Source: Rhynchonema sp. JSB1_4 | Taxonomy: Eukaryota > Nematoda > Chromadorea > Monhysterida > Xyalidae | DNA: 64,000 bases | NCBI GenBank assembly: GCA_030248065.1 | Contig: JASAMV010007542.1 | Location: 16,540 to 80,539 of the forward strand | Direction of reading: 5' to 3' | In this document: one piece after another, positions 1 to 10,657 of the stretch | Numbering within the stretch: the first letter of the stretch is position 1 | Layout: each line of letters starts with the position of its first letter | Made by a program: the position numbers and the translations under genes | The notes under the pieces: generated by a model | The model's input: the letters and a program-made list of their open reading frames with translations, nothing else | What the model was told of the DNA's origin: nothing | Database searches by the model: none

Positions 1-1020
1 TGCTGTCGGTCAACAGGTGACAAAGTAGTCGGGCTCGAGTAAACTAAAAAATTAGGTCAGTGATTTCCGGAAAAACGTGAAATGAAGTCAATGTTTTGAT
101 TTGAATTTGCAGACAAACAACAATCACTTGGGATTGATGCAAACCAAAAAAGAGTGAATGAACAGCGATACAAAACGACAGATAATGTACAACACGGGCT
201 GATGCAATGAATGAACAAGACTGAAGGGCGCCTCACGCGTGTTTGTGCATTTACGTGCAATTTTTGATGAAAATATTTGATGCGGCGAGATGTACTGTGG
301 ATGCATATTTTGATGGCACCATGCACACACACGCAACCTGACTGACGAAACACAGCGCAAAACTGCCCAATGTGGATTTTTAGCTACAAATTACAATACT
401 TAATACGTCCAGACGACAAAAATTCGTGAATGGAATTTAAATTAGTGTTCAACAAATTTTCAATATTTCTCCAAAGACGCAAAATGTGACTGCAATTCAG
501 CGGAAAATGCAAGTGACGTCACTTGCACCGCATAGCATCTGTGCAGAGCAAGCACCACTGAAACAGGCAGTGCCATCCAGCTGGCTCGTCACAGTCACAC
601 AACATACAGCAGACGAGTTTCAACAGTTTAAAACACAAAACACAACACTGCGTGCCGCTTCATAAGGGCTATTGATGTTACAACGCAAGCGCCAACAGTG
701 AAACTTGCTTGGCATTTAATGTAGCCACCAAAACGAAAGGTCGCAGTCCAAGTGACAGCGCCAATTCGGCACTGAGCGTCTCTGGGGAACGCAAATTCAA
801 ATACCAAAAAACACAATCCACATTATGGATTCCAATCAACGCAAATTTTATCCAAACTTTAACACAACAATCAAGTTAACGCCGGAACGTTGTTAAGTTC
901 CAGAGAAGATAACCTAGCATGCTTTCTCTTCGGCTTCACAGTAATTTGCTTGTGTTTGCTTCGATATTCCAATAACAAAAGAACGAGGGTGTTTCTTTTA
1001 AAACAAATTCGGTCGACTTT
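1..1020. other. No gene recognised; downstream flank of RPL18A
   Basis: AT-rich sequence with no convincing reading frame on either strand. Its right edge is the stop codon of the minus-strand RPL18A gene, so part of it should be that gene's 3' UTR and terminator region. I see no repeat family from elsewhere in the window here. Confidence 0.5.
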
Positions 1021-3502
1021 CTAAACAAAGTTTGTGCGCGGTCGGTTGGTGGTGAACTTGGACGCATTGCGACGTTTCGTCACGCGCGACGGCAGCGGGA
1101 ACGCGATCTTCGCATTCTACAAAAAAACAAGTATCAGCATTCATCTGACACACCATGATGCCGGTAAAGTGCAAACCGGCATTGGTGATGGAATAGGATA
1201 TACGTAGGACTCTTCATAAACGAAAAATATTTGGAGACGATCCGGTGCCTTTCATTTCATTCGGTACAAAACTGTTCCCGCAGCGATGCAAGTGGTCCGG
1301 GAGGGATCCCTCTAAAATACGGTACACTAATTTCCCCTCCGAGGACACTAATTTCCCCAATTTTTGCCTAAGATAGGCATTTTGAGGCCTGAAATGAGCA
1401 TTTTAGGCCTAAAAAAGGTGAGTTTTCGGTCAATTGTGTTAAGCCGCCAAAAACCCTTTTCTCCAGAGGAAACAATTATGGGCATAACAATAGGTGTGCT
1501 AAAACGGGCTTTTTCGCTACAGACATACATAGATAGCTAGCCCAGTTTGGGGGTATGACCCCATACCCCTTCCCAGTCCCATCCCAAAACATCATTGCAC
1601 CCATGCATCTGAGAGTGAGACACACACAACATTTACAGTGGTCGAAATCAGTGGTATGTTCGTGTTGGTGTGCAACCAGATCTCAAACCAGAACATCAGT
1701 CAAAAAAATCAATACATGACCAAAGCGATCGTGAAACATCAACTTGATTTCACACCGTTAAGAACGGGCCTTCACTGAATCTCTGGCACAAAATCTTCCC
1801 GTTCTGACACAAAGAGCGTGCAGTGCCCCAACAGATGACTAACGTGCAACTGCGTGACGTGCGATCGTTTGCAGTCCTTGGGCGCAATTGTGCGCACTTT
1901 CAGAATTTGAATGGTGTCGGCGCGTGCACGATGTCGAGCGCCCATGTCGCGGTAGCATTGCGTCACCGCGCCCGTCGCTGACACGTCGCGGTACTCACGG
2001 TACCTGCAGATTATGGGGACCCGAAATGAACAATTATTTGGGCAATAGGAACTAATCACCAATGAAAGGAAATCTGTCAAAATCAAGGCCAATTTTCTAT
2101 AGGGACGTAAAAAATCACGACTGCAATGTAGGGATCGGTATCGGGGGGTATGCCGATAGCAGCTACTTGGTAAATGCCGATACCCGATAGTTCATGAGAA
2201 AAGCCGATACCCGATACCGATACTTTGAAAATAACCCGATACACGACAGTGCAAAAAAGCAGTAAAAACACCGCTTTTCTAGCAAAGCTGAGGTTGTTGG
2301 CAAACGTCGCGCGGGATTTTTTGAGATGGCCATTGACTGTACTGCGCGCAACCATTTTTTTCCATAGAAATCATGCTCTGTTGTTGTGTCACGCAACATG
2401 AAAGTAGCTGCTACCTAAAAAGTAAAATTTTTTCTGTTCGCAAAACAATGCATATCTGCATAGCTGTTTTCGAGAACTGGTTCTTAATCGCGAAAAGTGT
2501 AATACCCGATACCTTGAAAAAACATGCCGATACCCGATACTTTTCGGGTGCCGATACCCGATACCTTCCGATCCCTACTGTAGTGGCTAGGCTACAGTCG
2601 TGATTTTTTACGTTCCTATCGGTAAAGCAACCAACATGTTGTGAGTGAGCGTGCGACTGTCGTATCGCAGCCACACGCCGTAATTCTTCACCGATCCCGT
2701 GCGACGCTGGATCACCTGCGACACAAGAAACACTCAAGGCACAAACTTCAAAATGTGAAAATACGTCCTCCTCTCGGTGTAGTTCCTGGTCCGGAGAGGG
2801 AGATAGCGGACGCCCCGTTTTTTTCGGAGGAGGAGATAGTGTACCCCCGAGGGGCAAGGAGGAAGACCCGAATTCAGGAAAAAGTTACATTTCGTGGTGG
2901 AAAATTTGACCTATTTTTGCCCCTTGCCCTGTTTGGAAAAAATTCTTCATACAAAGGGTATTCTGGCGACTTTTGACAGCATTGACCTAAAACTCACACA
3001 CTTTGGGCCTAAAAATGCCCATTTTAGGCCTAAAATGCCTAATTTAGACAAAAATTGGGGGAGATAGGGGGATAGTGTACCACCTGAGGGGAGATAGCGT
3101 AACCGATGGGGGACCCTCCCTCCCCCAGGAACTACACTGCTCCTCTACTAACACAATTCCTCTTTGAGCTCGGGAAAAACGATAAATATTGGCCAGCATA
3201 GCATCAAAAAGAGTTTACCGGACGGATGTGACTGTGGAAATTGTTCTTGTTAGGAGAACAGCGTTTTATAAATTCTAGTTCGGAAAGAAGCACACCCGCG
3301 TAAGCGCAACCAAAAACCGCACCTCTTTACAGCTGACAATTTCTCCGTTGGCCTTCTTCACCTTGCGCAACTGCGACATGAAATACCAGAAACGCGACTT
3401 GGCGATAATGTAGTTGGGCGCAAAGATTCGCATCCGATAAATGGTCGGTTTCGAGTCTTTCTCGCTCGGCAGCTTGCGACCGATCACCTCGAACTCATGC
3501 AA
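1021..3502 (-). CDS. RPL18A: 60S ribosomal protein L18a (eL20), exons 2-5
   Basis: Cytosolic large-subunit ribosomal protein eL20. Four exons read on the minus strand with GT-AG junctions: 3502-3323, 2715-2636, 2003-1844 and 1116-1021 (stop TAG). The translation carries family hallmarks: [27 protein letters not shown] then [22 protein letters not shown], and a basic end with [11 protein letters not shown]. Reading phase is kept across every junction, including AT/G splitting the Met of HNM-YREYRD. The visible exons give about 171 residues; the human protein has 176, so only a first exon of about five residues is missing and was not located above 3502. Inverted-repeat elements sit in introns 2 and 3 without touching splice sites. 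The gene looks intact and functional. Confidence 0.95.
1290..1500. repeat. Fragment of family-B-like element in RPL18A intron 4
   Basis: Contains the core seen in family B (gccaaaaa-cccttttctcca, paired GGCCTAAAA-type blocks and a run like aatttttgcctaagatagg), with a different short end repeat, GGTACACTAATTTCCCCT. The terminal inverted repeats are not visible, so it is a remnant. Confidence 0.55.
2100..2618. mobile_element. TA-flanked inverted-repeat element with a nested element, RPL18A intron 3
   Basis: Outer ends GGGACGTAAAAAATCACGAC and its reverse complement (one mismatch) are flanked by TA on both sides, as in Tc1/mariner-type MITEs. Inside, from about 2124 to 2580, lies a second inverted repeat with GTAGGGATCGG ends and many copies of GATACCCGATACC. 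The inner element's target duplication is not clear. It lies wholly between RPL18A exons 4 and 3. Confidence 0.7.
2775..3139. mobile_element. Family B hAT-type MITE, copy B1
   Basis: Ends GTGTAGTTCCTGG and CCAGGAACTACACTG. The flank ctcctct is duplicated at 2768-2774 and 3140-3146. The end repeat in this copy is GGGGAGATAGTGTACC. It lies in RPL18A intron 2. Confidence 0.8.
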
Positions 3503-4131
3503 CTGAAAAACATCAACGTAAATTGTCAGCGTCGGCTCAATCACCGCCAGCACCGGGCTGTGATATCAAAGGGTGAAAGGGGGTTGCCCCCTTGTATCCG
3601 ATATCCGGTATCTTGAATTTTTCACCCCGCAGAGGAGGAAACGAAAACAAACCTCTTTTCCTTGTGCCTTCAACACCATTTTGCTGCTGCTGTTGTTCTC
3701 CCAGTTTTACCCGAACAAGCTACTGGTAATGGAGTCTGTAAAAAGAAAGGTTTTTCAGCATTAAGTATGCGTTTCCTTTTATGTTTGCGTTCAATGGTGT
3801 AGCTGGGGGGGGGTGGGGGGTCCCCCTAGGTACAGTAGGTAGGTTGCCGCCCCTCACCTGGTACAGTAGGTAGGTTGCCGCCCCTCCCCTGGTACAGTAG
3901 GTAGGTTGCCGCCCCACCTAACTTTTCACCCAAAACATTCATTTTTGGCTTAAAATTGCATAAAATTAGCATATTTGTCTGCAAATAGGCGAAAAATCGC
4001 GCGCTGCGCGCGAAATTAGTGTTTTAGGCCACATTTTCTTCAGTATTTAGACATAAAAAATTTCGGTTTCCAGATGCCCCCCAAGTGGTACGACCCCCCT
4101 AGCTCGGCTGGTACAGCAGGTAGGTTGCCGC

Positions 4132-4528
4132 CAGTGGTGTCGTTGAGAAATCGAAATTTTCCCATACCCAGCCCAATTTTCGGAAAATTTCCCATACATA
4201 CCCCCAAAAATTTCCCATACCAGGGGGTTTTTTTCCAAAAACTCAAAAATTTCCCATACCCGAGGGTGGGGGTTTTGAAAAAGTTACCCCAAAAATCTTC
4301 TAAAAGTGCCAAAAATTAGTCTAAAAAGTGCTTAAAACAGAGTTTTCTTGCGGTAGCAAGCGATTTTTGACATTTTTGGACGAAAAATGGTCAATTTTGG
4401 TACTTCTCGGGGGCAAAATGTCATTTCTTAGGTGTGCTTGTTCCAAAAGTGAAAAATTTCCCATACCCCCCGGCCGATTTCCCATACCCCATACCAGGGG
4501 GGTAACCCCCCCCCCAACGACACCACTG
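4132..4528. mobile_element. Family A hAT-type MITE, copy A1
   Basis: Ends CAGTGGTGTCGTTG and CAACGACACCACTG with 8-bp duplication gttgccgc at 4124-4131 and 4529-4536. The body repeats TTTCCCATACC. It is inserted in element C1. No coding capacity is seen. Confidence 0.93.
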
Positions 4529-4588
4529 GTTGCCGCCCCGCATTTTGGGTGGTACAGTAGGTTGCCGCCCCGCGTGGGTAGCTACACC

Positions 4589-4961
4589 CAGTGTAGTTCC
4601 TGGGGGGAGGGGGGTCCCCCCCTCGGGTACGCTATCTCCCCCTCGGGTGGTACACTATCCCCCTATCTCCCCCTCCGGGTACACTATCTCCCCCAATTTT
4701 TGCCTAAAATGGCCATTTTTAGGCCTAAAATGGGCATTTTTAGGCCTAAAATGTGTGATTTTCAGGTCAATGTTCTCAAAAGTCGCCAAAATACCCTTTT
4801 TATGAAGAATTTTTTCCAAAAAGGGGCAAAAATAGGTCAAATTTTCTACCTCAAAAAGTGACTTTTTCCCTTGTCTTCCCCCCCCGCCCCCCCCCCCCGC
4901 CCCCCCACCCCCCCCCCGTGGAGGGTCCGCTATCTCCCCCTCCGGACCAGGAACTACACTG
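4589..4961. mobile_element. Family B hAT-type MITE, copy B2
   Basis: Ends CAGTGTAGTTCCTGG and CCAGGAACTACACTG. Perfect 8-bp duplication gctacacc at 4581-4588 and 4962-4969, which is the right terminal repeat of C1. End repeats are of the GCTATCTCCCCCTC / GATAGTGTACC type. Confidence 0.93.
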
Positions 4962-5047
4962 GCTACACCACTGTTTGCGTTTATACGATTTCTATCCATT
5001 CCATGCTCTTTCGACTTCGGCGATGTTCTACAATTGGAGAAGTCAGT

Positions 5048-5343
5048 GATAGAATAGTCTGCTCCCCCAATTTTTACCCAAAACAGGCAAATTTTGGCCT
5101 AAAAATAGGCATTTTTAGGCATAAAACGTGTGATTTTTAGGTCAATGTCGTCAAAAACCGCCAAAATACCCTTTTTATTGAGATTTTTTTCTAAAAGGGG
5201 CAAAAATGGGTCAAATATTCGACCTCAAAAATGACTTTTCTCCAAATTTGGGTCCTCCCCCCTTCCCCCAGGTGGGTACGTCTGTTCACCCTCCGAAAAA
5301 AGGGGGTACCGCCTGTTCCCCCTCCGGACCAGGAACTACACTG
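5048..5343. mobile_element. Family B MITE, left end lost (B-fragment)
   Basis: The right terminal repeat CAGGAACTACACTG ends at 5343, and the core and GGTACCGCCTGTTCCCCCT-type repeats are present. The left terminal repeat is missing. About 150 bases of unassigned sequence follow, up to 5500. Confidence 0.7.
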
Positions 5344-5509
5344 CTTGGGGGTTGTAAAGTCAAGTTCTTGTATAAGACACGTTATGTACAACGTTTGTGG
5401 TTGAGTTTGAGTATATGATGACGTAAAGCAATTAAAGGAAGATCTGCACCTAAAAACACTCAATAATGACCAGTAATACCCTGACAGAACTCCATTTTAG
5501 TAGGGGCAT

Positions 5510-5652
5510 CTTTGGGAACATTTTTTGAGATTTTGGGCAGCGAAAAATTACAGCCCCCCCCCCCAAAAAATAAAGCCCCCCAAAAAATACAGCCCTCCCT
5601 AATAGGTGTCAGTGAAAAAAATACAGCCCCCCTTGTATTTTAGGTTTTACGG
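5510..5652. repeat. Fragment of family-F-like element
   Basis: Tracts of tacagcccccc and aataaagcccccc run into a right end resembling TTTTAGGTTTTACGG followed by TA. It resembles the family F terminal repeat, but no left end is visible. Confidence 0.45.
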
Positions 5653-5886
5653 TAGATGAATTTTGGGGGCTCCCCAAATTCATCTATCTATCGTCAACAC
5701 TTTTTGATTTCATCTATCTATCGTCAACACTTATGGGCAAATGGCAAATCTATCTATCGTCAACAAATTCTAGGAACAATCTATCTATCGGCAACAACAA
5801 TCGCCCCCAAAATGGACATTTTTGACTCAAAATGGCTCAAAATCGGTATTTTTTGTCCCAAATAGGCAAAAAATCGCGCGGATCTA

Positions 5887-6224
5887 CCGTAAAAACTTAA
5901 ATAGAGCCCCCCGGAATACCGTAAAAACCTAAATAGGGCCCCCCCGGAATAGAGCCCCCTTCGGAATATCGATCGAAAATAACACCGGATTTGGAACGCT
6001 CTCGCTGAGAAACGAAAATAATTTTTTGAAAATGGGGTCAGTGAATTAATAGAGCCCCCCTTGTATGTAGGTTTTTACGGTAGAGCCCCCCTCGGAATAT
6101 CGATCGAAAATAACACCGGATTTGGAACGCTCTCGCTGAGAAACGAAAATAATTTTTTGAAAATGGGGTCAGTGAATTAATAGAGCCCCCCTTGTATTTA
6201 GGTTTTAACGGTAGGTTTTTACGG
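5887..6224. mobile_element. Family F TA-flanked MITE pair (F1)
   Basis: Ends CCGTAAAAACCTAAATA and TATTTAGGTTTTTACGG are flanked by TA (5885-5886 and 6225-6226). There are two left ends and two or three right ends, so at least two copies are tandem or nested. The same element occurs singly at 42,677-42,840. Confidence 0.75.
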
Positions 6225-6374
6225 TATACACATTTTCATTAATATTTGCACATTATTACCTACTTAGGTAACGCACTATACTATACCTTGATTTTTGGTG
6301 ACCCCCCCACCATCTATCTATCGTCAACAAGTTTGGGTCGACCCCCCCCCCAGATTTCGGACTTGGGTCATCTA

Positions 6375-6804
6375 CCGTATTGTCGGAAATAGAACCCCCC
6401 CATTAATTGACCCCCCATTAATTGAACCCCCCCTAAATGGCTCGAAATCAAAAATAGAACCCCCCCCATTAATTGACCCCCCCCCCCATTAATAGAACCC
6501 CACCCCCAACCTTCACCGTACCACAGATTAGTGGTATGGTAGGGCTGTGTTGTTGTGTCAAACGTTGTTTAAGCTTGCGTACACAACAGAACACAGCTTT
6601 TTAAGCATAATTGCCGCTGTTAAAGGTAGAAAATACCGAAAACAAGCCATTTTTAAGGGCATTATTAACAATGATTTTTTTCGTCGGGGGGCCAAATGAA
6701 AAATATAACCCCCCCAATAATTGACCCCCCCCCCATAAATTGAACCCCCCAAAATGACCCCAGTGAAAAAATAGACCCCCCGGGTTCTATTTCCGACAAT
6801 ACGG
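6375..6804. mobile_element. Family G TA-flanked MITE (G1)
   Basis: Ends CCGTATTGTCGGAAATAGAA and TTCTATTTCCGACAATACGG with TA at 6373-6374 and 6805-6806. The body is rich in AATTGAACCCCCC repeats. Removing it plus one TA restores the family E sequence tcatctatctatcg. Confidence 0.85.
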
Positions 6805-7177
6805 TATCTATCGTCAACACATTTCGGGTGCCAATCCATCTATCGTCAACACCCTGACCAAGTACTACACTGGGGTGGGGTTCTATTAATGGGGGGTCAA
6901 ATTTCAAATTTTTTCAAATTTTATCTGCAAGCTTACGCGAAGACCTTCACAAGATCCGGAAAAACCCTTAAAATAAAACAGTGTTAATAACAAAGAATGT
7001 GAACATGAATGAATAAACGACAATGGAAACGCACCGGTGAGATGAAACCAACCAAACGAGCCAGACTAGCACAACCAACACACAACAACGGCAAATTCAG
7101 CAACGGACGACGAGAACGAGAATACGGTTTTAAATATTGATGATGATCTGAAAGCAGCAACCCAGTGACTGAGGAGA

Positions 7178-7470
7178 TCAGTCAACGACGGCTGAAAATT
7201 TTGAGTTAATGTGGCAAGAAACTACGTCTCGACCACGTGAGTTTAGTTTAGTTTTAAAGGCCGCAATTGAGGCAGCAGAGACGACGCCCTCTGGTAGCCT
7301 GTTCCAGAGGTCCACGACACGATAGGCCCAGTACCCGGACAAGTCCGCACCCGCGCCATGGACTCGACACAAACTGTGGGAGTGCCCTCGGGTTGGGCGG
7401 CCGGTGTCACGAGATGGAAAGAAGGATTCCTTGGTTACCCCAGGTATGTGACCGTGAATGACCTTGTACG
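7178..7470 (-). pseudogene. 3' end of a CR1-like LINE reverse transcriptase ORF
   Basis: The minus-strand reading has the typical carboxyl end of non-LTR retrotransposon polymerases: YKVIHGHIPGV, TRGHSHSL, then RVVDLWNRLPEGVVSAASIA and FKTKL. Only about 95 residues remain. The upstream side runs into family G sequence (right end near 7508). It is a 5'-truncated, dead copy. Confidence 0.8.
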
Positions 7471-7509
7471 GGTCAATTAATGGGGGAGTTCTATTTCCCA
7501 CAATACGGT

Positions 7510-8780
7510 AGTAGTAGTTTCAGTGGGCCAGAAAGTTTGCACTTCCAAATCCTTGAATCGCGTTAGTTTGCGATTATTGCACCTTCTTGCCCATACGGTG
7601 CGTGCGTGCGACAATACGGTAAGCGACGCATTCTCTTGCAAACCGTCTGACCATCGGTGGAGGAAGTGCAGTGGAACCAAACGGACAAGCAAGCTGGACT
7701 GGAGACGATACTCGACCAACTGCAAATTTTACTGATTTTCCACACAATTGCTCAAGGGAAGACCAGTGCTGTTAGTGTGAAACTGCCCAAGACGTATAAT
7801 ATAATATATATGCACATAATATTTATACGCATGATTACATGACCCCTTCGGTCTGACCCACCGAAAGTTTTCGCTCTCTTTATTTCAGAACATGTGTCAA
7901 GTATACAATACAAACACTTGAATCACAATTAGCATATTACTGGTCTCGTTAATTCTGAAAAATATAAAACGTGTCAAAACTCAAGATAAATGTCGAAAAA
8001 AACAATTGCATTTACAGTTCGGTAACAAACGGACCAGAGAACACTCTTCAGGTACAATTGGTGATGATAAACAGTGACCTGATCATTAAGACGACAGGAA
8101 TGCTGAAACGTAGGGATTTTTCACAGAATAACCCGGACCAGAGAATACAAGAGCAGTCTAGCCCGTTATGCGAAACGACCTCGGAGTCAGGCACGCAAAC
8201 GCAATACCGTTTCATAAACGACAAAATAAGGTATAGGTGGATATGACATATTGTAAAAATTTGTTTCGTCTGACTCGGGTGCTCAGAACGAATTTCTTTT
8301 TGAATGGGCAGCGCAGATTCACTGGTTTGCTTGCTGGATAAGCTGCTTTGCATTACTTGGAATGAATCGTTATAATCGGAAAAACCTATTCATAGACGTC
8401 ATATTCTCGTACACTACAAGAATCATTGTCTATTCTGAGAAGAAAGTAAAAAACTTTCGAAAACACAAGTTTAACGAAACTCAAAAGCATATAATCTAAT
8501 AAAAATGCTAAGTTATTTATCAAGCATACGTTTACTATTATACCGAAGTTATAATTAGTTACTGAGATATCAATACGAGAACTGTGCTCCAAAATAAACA
8601 AAAAATTGTATTATATTATTATACAATAAATAAGTGAGTATGTAAATATAATGAGTTTGAGTAACGAACAACAATCGTAGGGGACTCTACATAACCGGAG
8701 ATGGGAACAGAAGCAAGACACCTATAAATTGTAAAATTGACAATCAACGAAAATATGAGCAAACAAGCAGTTGATATTAT
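7510..8780. other. No gene seen
   Basis: AT-rich unique-looking sequence with short frames of biased composition only. I see no splice-consistent coding signal and no inverted repeat of note. Confidence 0.4.
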
Positions 8781-8786
8781 ACACCA

Positions 8787-8868
8787 GTCCACACCCCCAA
8801 CCCCCCCCCCCACCCAAAAACACCAACCCAACAACCCCCCCCCCCCAAAAAACCCCACTGCGTATGAA
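8787..8868. repeat. C-rich low-complexity tract
   Basis: Runs of cytosine separated by A-rich spacers (CCCCACCCAAAAACACC and similar). Confidence 0.8.
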
Positions 8869-8899
8869 AATTGCTGGAGCGCGGCTGTAAACCGTATGC

Positions 8900-9135
8900 A
8901 ATGAGTGATATTTTCGAAACAGTGTAAAGGTCAGTTGGGTGTAAAGGTCGGTGGAAAGCTCGGTCGACAGCTCAGTGTGACAGACCTCGGTGTAAACTTG
9001 AAACATTCCACGTTAATGACAGGCAATGTTTCACGTTTACACCGAGCTACGCCGACCGAGCTTTCGACCGAATTTTACACCGACCTTTACGCCCAACTGA
9101 CCTTTACACCGTTTCGAAAATTCCACCCAACGTAT
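8900..9135. mobile_element. Short foldback element, family J copy 1
   Basis: Near-palindrome with arms GTGTAAAGGTCAGTTGGGTG and its reverse complement plus repeated AAAGCTCGGTC units. The same arm sequence builds the much larger palindrome at 44.7-45.3 kb. Confidence 0.75.
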
Positions 9136-9558
9136 AGGCAATCCATCGGCTCATGGCACTTTTTATTATACACACAACGCATGCAGCAGCGCACGCCATT
9201 TTCTAAACAAAATGTACACTTTGAACGAGTGTTATACTTTGATGGCCGCTTTATAATCTACTCGGTTTCAATTAGCTGCTTGACATGACACTTTTCTGCA
9301 TTGTTGCAAAATTTGGGGATGTTTCAACGGATAACTGCAGAGAATAGATGCATTCATTGACGGCAGTAATGTACCAGTAATGGTGGCGTGCAGCCTGTGC
9401 GTCTTGAGTGCCATGAGCTGGCGGATTGTCTATACAAGTATGCAATAGCCGAACGTCCATACACGTATTGTTAACAAAATACCCACGGACCGTGTTAATT
9501 TAGAAAAAACTTCTCATTTTGTAACATATACTGTAGCTGTGAGCATGACGAGGTTAGA

Positions 9559-10631
9559 TTAAAGGGGAAATTGCACATTCCGAATCGCCTTTCAAACTCT
9601 ACAGGTGTTTAGAAAGTCGTGTGGGCAACATGAAAGTCAAATCACTTGGAACAAACTCTCAAACATCTACCCAGTAGAAGCAGTTTAAAGGGAACAATCG
9701 GGGTACGGGGCATTCAACGCTACACAATCAATATCTGCAAAGAATTGGAAGAAAGAAGACCTCAAAATGCGACTACTGCAGCGCAACGATTGATGATGCG
9801 AGACATTTTCTACTGGAATGCTCAGAAGCAAATCACAGAAAAACAAGAAATAGGTATTCACCGAACACAAATGATGATGAAGCTGCATTTACAGTTCTCA
9901 GTAATCCAAACAATCTAATACGATTTGTGCGCGATTCGGGTCGTGATCCCTACCTGTGATCATAACCACATCTTATGATTAACTTAACCGAGGTGCCAGC
10001 AGAATAAATAAATAAAATAAGAAAATTCGGCGCGGACCGGCCGAATTTCCACCTGCGCATTCAGGCAAAGTGCCTGATCAAAAAGCTGTCAAGGCGGCGA
10101 CAGAATGTTTCGCATGATTCTTGAAACTCACTAACTATAGAATTTCGCTTTGCTTTATATTTCGAATTTCAGCGAATTGTTCCAGCGTAACAAGCAGAGC
10201 ATGAAACAATGAGCAGACACGCTAGCTGGAACAATTCGTGGAAATTCGAAATATAAAGAAAAGCGAATTTCTATAGTTGGTGAGTCTCAAAAATCATGCG
10301 AAACATTCTGTCACCTTGAGAGCTTTTTGATCAGGCAATTTGCCTGAATGCGCAGTGCATTGGGTGTGCTTGTGGCACGCATAACGCTTTGCGTAGTGCG
10401 ATCTACACACAGTGGGTTTGGGCTTTGTGGGCTCCAATTGTGCAGATGCGCAGGTAGAAATTCGGCCGGTTCGCACCGAATTTTGTTCCCAGTGGCTTGT
10501 CTCAAGCGCAATCTCCGGGGTACATGTTTGAGAGTTTGTACCAAATGATTTGGTTTTTGTGATGCCCACATTGCTGTCTAAACACTTGTAAAGCTTGAAA
10601 GGCGATTAGGAATGTGCAATTTCCCCTTTAA
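9559..10631. mobile_element. TTAA-flanked foldback element
   Basis: Terminal arms AGGGGAAATTGCACATTCC and reverse complement, bounded by TTAA at 9559-9562 and 10628-10631. A second pair of arms, with AATTTCGCTTTGCTTTATAT and GTGCCTGATCAAAAAGCT-like sequence, lies at about 10,055-10,190 and 10,222-10,355. TTAA targets are typical of piggyBac-type elements, but no transposase is present. A LINE 3' end sits in the left half only. Confidence 0.75.
9690..10020 (+). pseudogene. 3' end of a LINE (CCHC-type carboxyl terminus)
   Basis: In one plus-strand frame the sequence reads RIGRKKTSKCDYC, then DDARHFLLEC, a C-X2-C...H-X4-C knuckle typical of the end of LINE ORF2. This is followed by a tail to a stop at 9957-9959. 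A short UTR and an AATAAATAAATAAAA run follow, as at LINE 3' ends. About 85 codons survive. It interrupts the left arm of the surrounding foldback. Confidence 0.75.
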
Positions 10632-10657
10632 CGAGATTACACCGATGCTTTCCAAAC

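Larger units (their letters stand above)
3792..4973. mobile_element. Family C hAT-type MITE, copy C1, carrying A1 and B2
   Basis: Left end CAATGGTGTAGCT, right end AGCTACACCACTG (interrupted by B2). Perfect 8-bp target duplication tttgcgtt at 3784-3791 and 4974-4981. The body is built from repeats of GGTACAGTAGGTAGGTTGCC. Two other elements, each with its own perfect 8-bp duplication, are inserted in it: A1 (4132-4528) and B2 (4589-4961). A GC palindrome beside an A5/T5 run lies near 3994-4012. Confidence 0.92.
5655..6872. mobile_element. Family E element, copy E1, carrying F1 and G1
   Basis: Repeated ATCTATCTATCGTCAACA units end in the terminal repeat CCAAGTACTACACTG at 6872. The left terminus is absent. 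Two TA-flanked elements (F1, G1) are inserted. The G1 empty site matches the uninterrupted copies E2 and E3, which proves insertion into E1. Confidence 0.8.

Noticed and set aside
4655..4999. Proline/glycine-rich frames across poly-C/poly-G tracts
   Set aside because: They are translations of MITE terminal C/G runs (similarly at 41.7-43.8 and 47.7-49.4 kb), not genes.
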